From positions 1-6,484 of the forward strand of contig JAEZGC010000031.1 in assembly GCA_023437345.1 (NCBI GenBank): 6,484 bases of DNA. The letters run 5' to 3'. This DNA comes from Actinomycetes bacterium (GTDB lineage: Bacteria; Actinomycetota; Actinomycetes; Propionibacteriales; Propionibacteriaceae). The position numbers and the translations under genes were made by a program. Shown here piece after piece: positions 1 through 4,988 of this stretch. Each line of letters begins with the position of its first letter. Positions within the stretch are counted from its first letter, which is position 1. The notes beneath the pieces were generated by a model. That model was not told the origin of the DNA and searched no databases. It saw nothing but the letters and a program-made list of their open reading frames with translations.

Positions 1-162
1 GGTGTCGACCGGGTCTGGCTGCCGTGCGGCACCGCCGCCGAGCGTGCCACGGTACAGGCGGTGCACCGCGCGCTGACCGGCGCCGGCTACGCCATCGCGC
101 CGGCTGCGACGTCCACCCAGCCCGACGACGACCTGACCCGGTTCGGCAGGCGGGCGGGCTAG
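1..162 (+). CDS. C-terminal end of an unrecognised protein (5' end outside the window)
   Basis: Reading frame 1 is open from the first base to a TAG at 160-162, giving 53 residues that begin GVDRVWLPCGTAAERATV and end DDDLTRFGRRAG. Codon third positions are strongly G/C, as in the neighbouring genes, and the frame closes 95 nt before the acyl-CoA carboxylase gene on the same strand, which supports a real gene end. I do not recognise the family. The visible part has one likely amphipathic helix (AAERATVQAVHRAL) followed by a polar, acidic-then-basic tail, with no membrane segment and no motif I can assign. The alternative is that this is a shadow frame; another frame is also open across this stretch, so confidence is moderate. 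Confidence 0.5.
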   Translation, partial: GVDRVWLPCGTAAERATVQAVHRALTGAGYAIAPAATSTQPDDDLTRFGRRAG

Positions 163-168
163 CGCCCC
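151..168 (+). terminator. Weak hairpin at the end of the first gene
   Basis: GGGCG at 152-156 can pair with CGCCC at 163-167 around a 6-nt loop that contains the TAG stop codon. There is no U tract. In DNA this GC-rich a 5-bp stem can easily arise by chance, so this is only a possible terminator or attenuator between the first gene and the carboxylase gene. Confidence 0.15.
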
Positions 169-204
169 CGGCCGGACGGCAGTGCCCCGACGCGGCTGGC
201 GCCC

Positions 205-210
205 TACACT
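205..210 (+). promoter_or_regulatory. Candidate -10 element for the acyl-CoA carboxylase gene
   Basis: TACACT at 205-210 fits the actinobacterial TANNNT pattern (4 of 6 bases to TATAAT). It would place a transcript start near 217, about 40 nt before the ATG. No convincing -35 lies 16-18 bp upstream, where the sequence is around GTGCCC. The rest of the 95-nt gap shows no clear operator. Read-through from the preceding gene is an alternative. Confidence 0.3.
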
Positions 211-257
211 TCGCAGGTGCCGCTACGGGTGACGCCGGGCCGACGAAAGGGGAGCCG

Positions 258-2018
258 ATGCCGGTCACGAAGGTGCTGGTAGCCAACCGCGGTGAGATAG
301 CGGTCCGGGTGATCCGGGCCGCCGCCGACGCCGGGCTGCGCAGCGTCGCGGTCTACGCCGACCCCGACGCCGACTCGGTCTTCGTCAGGCTCGCGGACGA
401 GGCGTTCGCGCTGAACGGACTCACCCCGGCCACCACGTACCTCGACATCGACAAGATCCTGCAGGTCGCGGCCCGCAGCGGCGCGGACGCCGTCCATCCC
501 GGCTACGGCTTCCTGGCCGAGAACGCCGACTTCGCCCGGGCCGTGGTGGCCGCAGGGCTCACCTGGATCGGGCCGCCCGCCGAGGCCATCGAGGCGCTCG
601 GCGACAAGGTGCGCGCCCGCCACCTCGCCCAGCAGGTGGGGGCGCCGCTCGTGCCGGGCACTCCCGACCCGGTCGCCTCGGCCGACGAGGTGGTCGCGTT
701 CGCCACCGAGCACGGCCTGCCGATTGCGATAAAGGCGGCCTTCGGTGGCGGTGGACGCGGCCTGAAGGTGGCCCGCACCCTGGCCGAGGTGCCCGAGCTC
801 TTCGAGTCGGCGACCCGGGAGGCGGTGACCGCCTTCGGCCGAGGCGAGTGCTTCGTCGAGCGCTACCTCGACCGGCCGCGCCACGTGGAGACGCAGTGCC
901 TTGCCGACGCGCACGGCAACGTGGTGGTGGTCTCCACCCGCGACTGCTCGCTGCAGCGCCGCCACCAGAAGCTGGTCGAGGAGGCCCCGGCCCCGTTCCT
1001 CACGGCAGACCAGGTCGAGCGGCTGTACGCGTCCTCGAAGGCGATCCTTCGCGCGGCCGGCTATGTCGGCGCGGGTACCTGTGAGTTCCTGGTCGGCCAG
1101 GACGGCACCATCTCCTTCCTCGAGGTGAACACCCGGCTCCAGGTGGAGCACCCGGTCTCGGAGGAGGTCACCGGCATCGACCTGGTGCGGGAGATGTTCC
1201 GGATCGCCGACGGCGAGCCGCTGGGCTACGACGACCCAGCGGTGCGGGGGCACTCGATCGAGTTCCGGGTCAACGCCGAGGACGCCGGGCGCAGTTTCAT
1301 GCCCGCCCCCGGCACGCTGACCGCGTGGCAGCCGCCGACCGGGCCCGGCGTGCGGGTGGACGCCGGCTACCTCGCCGGGATGGCTGTCCCGGGCGCCTTC
1401 GACTCGCTGGTGGCCAAGATCGTGGTGACCGGCGCGACCCGCCGCCAGGCCATCGAGCGGGCCCGGCGCGCCCTCGCCGAGACGGTGCTGGAGGGGATGC
1501 CCTCGGTGCTGCCCTTCCACCGCGCCGTGCTCCAGGAGCCCGCCTTCGTCGCCGCAGACGGCGCCTTCGGCGTCCACACCCGCTGGATCGAGACCGAGTT
1601 CGCCACCCCCATCGAGCCGTACACCGGCGCGCTGGGCGAGACCGACGAGGAGCAGCGGGCCAGCTACGTGGTGGAGGTCGACGGCCGGCGGATCGAGGTG
1701 CGGCTGCCGGCCGCGCTCAGCGCCCCGGCGGTCCGGGCCAGTGCCCCGAAGCGTCCTACCCGGCGCAGCACCGGCGACACGCGGGCCAAGGCGCCGGCCA
1801 CCAACGAACTCGCCGCCCCGATGCAGGGCACCGTGGTGAAGGTGGCAGTGGTCGAGGGTGACCAGGTCAACGAGGGCGACCTGGTGGTGGTGCTGGAGGC
1901 CATGAAGATGGAGCAGCCGATCAACGCGCACCGCGCCGGGGTGGTGGCCCGGCTGCAGGTGCAGTCGGGCGACCCGGTGACCAGCGGGCAGGTGCTCTGC
2001 GAAATCGCCGACGCCTGA
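258..2018 (+). CDS. accA3: Acyl-CoA carboxylase alpha subunit: fused biotin carboxylase and biotin carboxyl carrier protein (AccA3/AccBC type)
   Basis: A cytoplasmic biotin enzyme subunit of 586 residues. It uses ATP and bicarbonate to carboxylate its own biotin, which a separate beta subunit (not in this window) uses to carboxylate acetyl-CoA, propionyl-CoA or longer acyl-CoAs. The biotin carboxylase domain spans about residues 3-447. It keeps K117, K159, the glycine-rich loop AAFGGGGRGLK (160-170), RDCSLQRRHQK (228-238, with C230, H236 and K238), E276, the LEVNTRLQVEHP block with E289, N291 and R293, and R337; numbering is within one residue of the E. coli enzyme. A linker rich in Ala, Pro and basic residues (about 488-515) joins the biotinyl domain (517-586). 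That domain carries EAMKMEQP with the biotin lysine at K550, 36 residues from the C terminus, as is usual. The ATG at 258 is preceded by AAAGGGGAG (246-254). A GTG at 24 in frame would overlap the preceding gene and add unrelated sequence. Length and motif order match actinobacterial AccA3. The acyl-CoA preference cannot be read from this subunit. Confidence 0.95.
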   Translation: MPVTKVLVANRGEIAVRVIRAAADAGLRSVAVYADPDADSVFVRLADEAFALNGLTPATTYLDIDKILQVAARSGADAVHPGYGFLAENADFARAVVAAGLTWIGPPAEAIEALGDKVRARHLAQQVGAPLVPGTPDPVASADEVVAFATEHGLPIAIKAAFGGGGRGLKVARTLAEVPELFESATREAVTAFGRGECFVERYLDRPRHVETQCLADAHGNVVVVSTRDCSLQRRHQKLVEEAPAPFLTADQVERLYASSKAILRAAGYVGAGTCEFLVGQDGTISFLEVNTRLQVEHPVSEEVTGIDLVREMFRIADGEPLGYDDPAVRGHSIEFRVNAEDAGRSFMPAPGTLTAWQPPTGPGVRVDAGYLAGMAVPGAFDSLVAKIVVTGATRRQAIERARRALAETVLEGMPSVLPFHRAVLQEPAFVAADGAFGVHTRWIETEFATPIEPYTGALGETDEEQRASYVVEVDGRRIEVRLPAALSAPAVRASAPKRPTRRSTGDTRAKAPATNELAAPMQGTVVKVAVVEGDQVNEGDLVVVLEAMKMEQPINAHRAGVVARLQVQSGDPVTSGQVLCEIADA

Positions 2019-2100
2019 GCCGCGGACAACACCCGTCCGCACCCGACAGAAACCGGGGAGGACGAGCGGGTCGAGGGCGCATTGCACTCGAGGGCCCGAG

Positions 2101-2125
2101 TTCCCCCGGATTTTGTCCGGGGGAA
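2101..2125. terminator. Perfect 10-bp hairpin between the convergent carboxylase and xylulokinase genes
   Basis: TTCCCCCGGA (2101-2110) and TCCGGGGGAA (2116-2125) are exact reverse complements around the 5-nt loop TTTTG. The hairpin starts 82 nt after the carboxylase stop and 11 nt after the xylulokinase stop on the other strand. Neither strand has a U tract after the stem, so it is not a classical intrinsic terminator. U-less hairpins between convergent genes are common in actinobacteria and are thought to end or protect both transcripts. Because it lies so close to the xylB stop, its main client is probably the xylAB mRNA. The rest of the 118-nt gap (2019-2136) contains an 8-bp direct repeat, TCGAGGGC, at 2071 and 2088, with no evident function. 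Confidence 0.65.
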
Positions 2126-2136
2126 ACCGGATGCCC

Positions 2137-3537
2137 TCAGAGGTAGGCGCCGGCTGCCGCCTCGTACTGCTCGCGGATCAGCGGCTGCGGGTCGGGCTCC
2201 GGCGAGGCGACCAGCTCCACCGGCCACTCCGGACGCTGCCCGGTGAGCACCCAGGCGGCCTGGCGGGCCGCCCCGTCGGCCACATACTCCCCGGGGCGCG
2301 GGACGAACACCGGCACGTCGAAGACCTGGGCCGCTATCGCCTGCACCGCAGGGTTCGCGGCGGCGCCGCCGATCAGCAGGATCCGGTTCGCCGCCACACC
2401 GAGCACGCGGATCGCGTCCAGTCCGGCCGACAACCCGCACAACATGCCCTCGATGCTGGCTCTTGCCAGGTTCTCGCGGGTCGTGCTGGCCAGGGTCAGC
2501 CCCACCAGCGAGGCGGTGGCGTCAGGCAGGTTGGGGGTGCGCTCCCCCTCGAAGTACGGCACAAGGACTGCCCCGCCCGAGCCGGGCGACGCGGCCAGCG
2601 CGAGCCGGCCCAGCTCGTCGAAGTCGACCCCCAGCAAGGTGGCGAAGGAGCCGACCACGCGGGCGGCGTTCAACGTCGCCACGAGCGGCAGGAAGCCACC
2701 GGTGGCGTCTGCGAAGCCGGCCACCGCCCCGGTCGCGTCGGTGACGGGGGCGTCGGTCGCCGCGAAGACGGTGCCCGAGGTGCCGATCGAGACGACCACG
2801 TCACCGGGCCGGGCGTCCAGCCCGAGCGCCGCGGCGGCGTTGTCGCCGGCCCCGGGGCCAACCAGGAAGCCGGGCCCCGGAACCGACTCCGACGGGCCGA
2901 GCACGCGCGGCAGGATCGCCTCGTGGCCCAGCGCCCGGGTGAGCAGGTCTGTGTCGTACTCCCCGGTCACCGGCGACCAGTACGCGGTGCCCGAGGCGTC
3001 GGAGCGGTCGGTCACCAGCTCGGACAGGTCGGGACCCAGCTCGGACTCCCCCGCCGGTCCGTAGCCGCGCAGCCGCCAGGTCAGCCAGTCGTGCGGCAGC
3101 GCGACGGCGGCCACCCGTGCGGCGTTCTCCGGCTCGGCGTCACGCAGCCAGCGCAGCTTGGTGGCGGTGAAGGACGCGACCGGGACCAACCCGGTCCGTC
3201 CCACCAGGTCCTCAGCCCCCACTTCCTCGATCAGGTCCCGGGCGGCGCCGGCGGAACGGGTGTCGTTCCACAGCAGCGCATCGCGGATCACCCGGCCCTG
3301 GTCGTCGAGGGCCACCATGCCGTGCTGCTGGCCGCCTATCGACACCGCCTCGACATCAGCCAGGCCTCCGGCCTGCGCCAACGCGTCCTGCAGCGCCGTC
3401 CACCAGTGCTGTGGATCGACGGCAGTCCCGTCGGGATGGGGGGCCCGGCCGCTGGCCAGCAGCTGTCCGGTTTCGGAGTCCCGCACCACAACCTTGCAGC
3501 TCTGGGTCGACGAATCGACCCCGACCACCCGGGCCAT
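2137..3537 (-). CDS. xylB: Xylulokinase (FGGY carbohydrate kinase)
   Basis: Phosphorylates D-xylulose with ATP to D-xylulose 5-phosphate, the second cytoplasmic step of xylose use, feeding the pentose phosphate pathway. The protein has 466 residues, close to the usual 460-490 for XylB. FGGY landmarks appear in order: the N-terminal phosphate-binding strand GVDSSTQSCKVVV (6-18), the substrate-site motif IGGQQHG (67-73), GAGDNAAAA with the likely catalytic base D232 (E. coli D233), the second phosphate loop IGTSGT (251-256), PYFEGERTP (327-335), and the C-terminal signature LLIGGAAANPAVQA (387-400). The ATG at 3537 is preceded on its strand by GGAGG (complement of 3545-3549) with 7-nt spacing. 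An ATG at 3621 would add 28 residues of low-complexity sequence ahead of the conserved N terminus and overlap xylA, so it was rejected. The gene follows xylA after 16 nt, implying one mRNA and perhaps coupled translation. Other FGGY kinases are possible by fold, but the motifs and the xylA neighbour make xylulokinase firm. Confidence 0.93.
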   Translation of the reverse strand: MARVVGVDSSTQSCKVVVRDSETGQLLASGRAPHPDGTAVDPQHWWTALQDALAQAGGLADVEAVSIGGQQHGMVALDDQGRVIRDALLWNDTRSAGAARDLIEEVGAEDLVGRTGLVPVASFTATKLRWLRDAEPENAARVAAVALPHDWLTWRLRGYGPAGESELGPDLSELVTDRSDASGTAYWSPVTGEYDTDLLTRALGHEAILPRVLGPSESVPGPGFLVGPGAGDNAAAALGLDARPGDVVVSIGTSGTVFAATDAPVTDATGAVAGFADATGGFLPLVATLNAARVVGSFATLLGVDFDELGRLALAASPGSGGAVLVPYFEGERTPNLPDATASLVGLTLASTTRENLARASIEGMLCGLSAGLDAIRVLGVAANRILLIGGAAANPAVQAIAAQVFDVPVFVPRPGEYVADGAARQAAWVLTGQRPEWPVELVASPEPDPQPLIREQYEAAAGAYL

Positions 3538-3544
3538 CCCCACC

Positions 3545-3549
3545 CCTCC
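3545..3549 (-). promoter_or_regulatory. Ribosome binding site that fixes the xylB start
   Basis: On the minus strand GGAGGGG lies just upstream of the ATG at 3537, with 7 nt between GGAGG and the start codon. It falls inside the 16-nt gap between xylA and xylB, so xylB has its own strong ribosome binding site despite the tight spacing. It also favours this ATG over the in-frame ATG at 3621. Confidence 0.75.
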
Positions 3550-3553
3550 GTTC

Positions 3554-4744
3554 TCAGCGGGCGCCGAGCAGGTGCTCGGTGGCGAGCTGCTGGACCCTGA
3601 CGAAGCCGAACCCGATCTCATCGAAGTACGCGCCGGCGTTGAAGTCCTCGAACGCGGAGCGGTCGGCGATCAGGTCGTCGTAGCTCTCGCCGTCGCCCAG
3701 CGTGGGCACCGACAGCTCGGGCACCTTGGCCGCCGCGAGCGCCTCCTGGACCTCGGGATCGGCACGGAAGGCCGCCGCCCGCTCCTTGAGCAGCAGGTAG
3801 GTCTTCATGTTGGCAGCGGCCGACACCCAGACCCCGTCCTCGTTCTCGGTGCGCGAGGGCTTGTAGTCGAAGTGGCGCGGACCGGTGTAGGCCTGGCCTC
3901 CGTCCGGACCGCCGTTCTCCAGCAGGTCGACCAACGCGAACGAGTTGTGCAGGTCGCCGTGGCCGAAGACCAGGTCCTGGTCGTACTTGATGCCGCGTTG
4001 ACCATTCAGGTCGATGTGGAAGAGCTTGCCGTGGTACAGCGCCTGCGCGATCGCGGAGGCGAAGTTGAGCCCGGCCATCTGCTCGTGGCCGACCTCGGGG
4101 TTGAGGCCCACCATCTCGGGACGCTCAAGCGTCTCGATGAAGGCGATAGCGTGGCCGACCGTCGGCAGCAGGATGTCGCCACGAGGCTCGTTAGGCTTCG
4201 GCTCGATCGCGAACTTGATGTCGTAGCCCTTGTCGACGACGTACTGGCCGAGCAGGTTGACTGCCTCGCGGTAGCGCTCCAGGGCGGCCCGGATGTCCTT
4301 GGCCGCGTCGTACTCGGCGCCCTCGCGACCGCCCCACATCACGAACGTGGTAGCACCGAGCTCGGCGGCGAGGTCGATGTTGCGCAGCACCTTGCGCAGC
4401 GCGAAGCGGCGGACGGTGCGGTCGTTGGAGGTGAACCCGCCGTCCTTGAACACCGGCTGGCTGAACAGGTTCGTGGTGATCATCGGCGTCTTCAGGCCGG
4501 TCGCCTCGAGGGCTGCCTTGAGTCGGTCGATCTGCTTGCGCCGCTCGTCCTCGGTCGACCCGAAGGCGAACAGGTCGTCATCGTGGAAGGTGAGGCCGTA
4601 GGCGCCGAGCTCGGCGAGCTTCTCCACCACGTGGACGACGTCCAGTGGGGCGCGGGTGGCAGGGCCGAAGGGATCATTTCCGGCGTAGCCAACGGTCCAA
4701 AGGCCGAAGGTGAACTTGTCGGCCGGGGTCGGTGTGGGAGTCAC
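3554..4744 (-). CDS. xylA: Xylose isomerase (actinobacterial type)
   Basis: Interconverts D-xylose and D-xylulose in the cytoplasm, using two divalent metal ions in a TIM barrel, normally as a tetramer. The 396-residue protein is collinear with Streptomyces and Arthrobacter xylose isomerases. The active-site set is complete: H54 and D57 in FHDDD, F94, W137, E181 and K183 in IEPKPNEPRGD, E217 and H220 in NPEVGHE, D245 in HIDLNGQ, and D255 and D257 in KYDQD. The last metal ligand is D293 in RHFDYKP. It is shifted six residues from Streptomyces D287 by a short insertion around 278-285, which I recall as typical of Arthrobacter enzymes. The C terminus EHLLGAR is also typical. Translation starts at GTG (4744-4742). 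An in-frame TGA lies 18 nt upstream and no ATG, GTG or TTG intervenes, so this start is well supported although its Shine-Dalgarno is weak (GGA about 6 nt before the GTG). It is the first gene of the xylAB operon, transcribed away from the ROK repressor gene. Confidence 0.96.
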   Translation of the reverse strand: MTPTPTPADKFTFGLWTVGYAGNDPFGPATRAPLDVVHVVEKLAELGAYGLTFHDDDLFAFGSTEDERRKQIDRLKAALEATGLKTPMITTNLFSQPVFKDGGFTSNDRTVRRFALRKVLRNIDLAAELGATTFVMWGGREGAEYDAAKDIRAALERYREAVNLLGQYVVDKGYDIKFAIEPKPNEPRGDILLPTVGHAIAFIETLERPEMVGLNPEVGHEQMAGLNFASAIAQALYHGKLFHIDLNGQRGIKYDQDLVFGHGDLHNSFALVDLLENGGPDGGQAYTGPRHFDYKPSRTENEDGVWVSAAANMKTYLLLKERAAAFRADPEVQEALAAAKVPELSVPTLGDGESYDDLIADRSAFEDFNAGAYFDEIGFGFVRVQQLATEHLLGAR

Positions 4745-4756
4745 GAGAGGTCCAAT

Positions 4757-4768
4757 CTGTCACGACAG
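4757..4768. promoter_or_regulatory. 12-bp palindrome in the xylA leader
   Basis: CTGTC-AC-GACAG is a perfect inverted repeat with a 2-nt centre, 12 nt upstream of the xylA GTG and about 15-26 nt downstream of its predicted transcript start. The 2-nt centre is too short for an RNA hairpin loop, so if functional it is more likely a protein-binding site or roadblock. It does not match the ATGTTG half-site of the main operator, so a second regulator would be implied. Chance is possible. Confidence 0.3.
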
Positions 4769-4775
4769 CGTGCGA

Positions 4776-4794
4776 ATGTTGCCTTCACCAACAT
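4776..4794. promoter_or_regulatory. Candidate XylR operator at the xylA promoter
   Basis: ATGTTG (4776-4781) and CAACAT (4789-4794) form a perfect inverted repeat with a 7-bp spacer, 19 bp in total. It overlaps the predicted xylA -10 and transcript start, so a bound repressor would block RNA polymerase. A paired 6-bp half-site within about two helical turns suits a dimeric winged-helix ROK regulator. Assigning it to the adjacent ROK protein is inference. Confidence 0.6.
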
Positions 4795-4818
4795 ATAACC
4801 GGACTCGGCAGGTGTCCA
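4790..4818 (-). promoter_or_regulatory. Candidate xylAB promoter
   Basis: On the minus strand there is TGGACA (complement of 4813-4818; 5 of 6 to TTGACA), then 17 bp, then TATGTT (complement of 4790-4795; 4 of 6 to TATAAT). This predicts transcription from about 4783 and a leader of roughly 39 nt before the GTG. The -10 overlaps the operator palindrome by five bases. TATATG or TTATAT just upstream are alternative -10 hexamers but give 14-15-bp spacing. Confidence 0.55.
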
Positions 4819-4912
4819 CCTCCAGCAGCGCGCCGCTGACGGCGATCGCGGAATCCGGGAGTGCGTGGCCCGCCGGTACTGGTGATGGAGACCCGCCGTG
4901 GTGGGCGCAGGC

Positions 4913-4941
4913 TTGCCAGCAGCACCCGCGCGGGTTATGTT
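4913..4941 (+). promoter_or_regulatory. Candidate promoter of the ROK repressor gene
   Basis: TTGCCA (4913-4918; 5 of 6 to TTGACA), a 17-bp spacer and TATGTT (4936-4941) give the same -10 hexamer and spacing as the divergent xylA promoter. The predicted transcript start is near 4948, leaving about 40 nt of leader before the ATG. The spacer contains the GC palindrome CCCGCGCGGG (4925-4934), probably incidental. Confidence 0.5.
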
Positions 4942-4955
4942 GCGCCTAGCCACAA
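4937..4955. promoter_or_regulatory. Candidate second, degenerate XylR operator (autoregulation)
   Basis: ATGTTG (4937-4942), a 7-bp spacer and CCACAA (4950-4955) repeat the layout of the xylA operator. The first half is identical and the second matches CAACAT at 4 of 6 positions. The site overlaps the repressor gene's -10 in the same register as on the xylA side. It would allow weaker autorepression. The operator centres lie about 161 bp apart, so cooperative looping is conceivable. Confidence 0.4.
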
Positions 4956-4966
4956 ACGACTGTGGC
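4949..4966 (+). promoter_or_regulatory. Hairpin in the leader of the repressor mRNA
   Basis: GCCACA (4949-4954) and TGTGGC (4961-4966) are exact complements around the 6-nt loop AACGAC. It would form at the very 5' end of the predicted transcript, 9 nt before the Shine-Dalgarno. It could stabilise the mRNA, or, read as DNA, act as a protein-binding inverted repeat overlapping the second half of the degenerate operator. Confidence 0.35.
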
Positions 4967-4975
4967 GTGGTGTCG

Positions 4976-4982
4976 AAGGAGG
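4976..4982 (+). promoter_or_regulatory. Strong ribosome binding site that fixes the repressor start
   Basis: AAGGAGG is a consensus Shine-Dalgarno placed 6 nt before the ATG at 4989. It excludes the in-frame GTG at 4962, which lies upstream of this site and inside the leader hairpin. Confidence 0.85.
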
Positions 4983-4988
4983 CGCCCG

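Larger units (their letters stand above)
4745..4988. promoter_or_regulatory. Divergent xylA / xylR control region
   Basis: This 244-nt non-coding stretch separates the two divergent start codons. It contains two back-to-back promoters, two matching operator-like inverted repeats, a 12-bp palindrome in the xylA leader and a hairpin in the repressor leader, each listed separately. The centre (about 4819-4912) holds only GC-rich sequence with an imperfect palindrome at 4823-4838. I see no clear CRP/GlxR-type site (TGTGA-N6-TCACA), riboswitch or small gene. Confidence 0.75.

Noticed and set aside
24..257. In-frame GTG at 24 that would lengthen the carboxylase subunit by 78 residues
   Set aside because: The added stretch is arginine- and proline-rich, unlike any biotin carboxylase N terminus, and overlaps the upstream gene. 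The ATG at 258 has a good ribosome binding site and starts at the conserved VLVANRGEIA block.
204..2087. Long minus-strand open frame opposite the carboxylase gene
   Set aside because: A product of high GC content. Its translation is low-complexity, rich in His, Gly and Arg, with no recognisable domain, and it is fully antisense to a well-supported gene.
2071..2095. 8-bp direct repeat TCGAGGGC, two copies
   Set aside because: Short, only two copies and not linked to any mobile-element feature. It was considered as a target-site duplication at the cassette edge, but no partner exists at the other boundary.
2113..3600. Long plus-strand open frame opposite xylB
   Set aside because: It is antisense to a complete, motif-verified xylulokinase. 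The translation is low-complexity and resembles no protein.
3538..3621. Upstream ATG at 3621 for xylB
   Set aside because: It adds 28 Ser/Pro-rich residues before the conserved N-terminal strand and overlaps xylA, whereas the ATG at 3537 has a GGAGG site.
3158..4798. Long plus-strand open frame (about 546 codons) opposite xylA and the end of xylB
   Set aside because: It runs through two real genes and part of the promoter region. Its Val/Leu/Glu/Asp-rich translation is the typical complement of a GC-rich gene.
4823..4838. Imperfect palindrome CAGCAGCG/CGCCGCTG between the two promoters
   Set aside because: It matches at only 7 of 8 pairs in very GC-rich sequence, with no relation to the other operator-like sites. 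Chance is the simplest explanation.
4925..4934. CCCGCGCGGG palindrome in the spacer of the repressor promoter
   Set aside because: A pure G/C 10-mer of this kind is frequent in such DNA. The 17-bp spacer around it is normal, so a MerR-type distorted promoter is not indicated.
4962..4988. Upstream GTG start for the ROK repressor
   Set aside because: It would place the start inside a leader hairpin and upstream of the consensus AAGGAGG, which is ideally spaced for the ATG at 4989.
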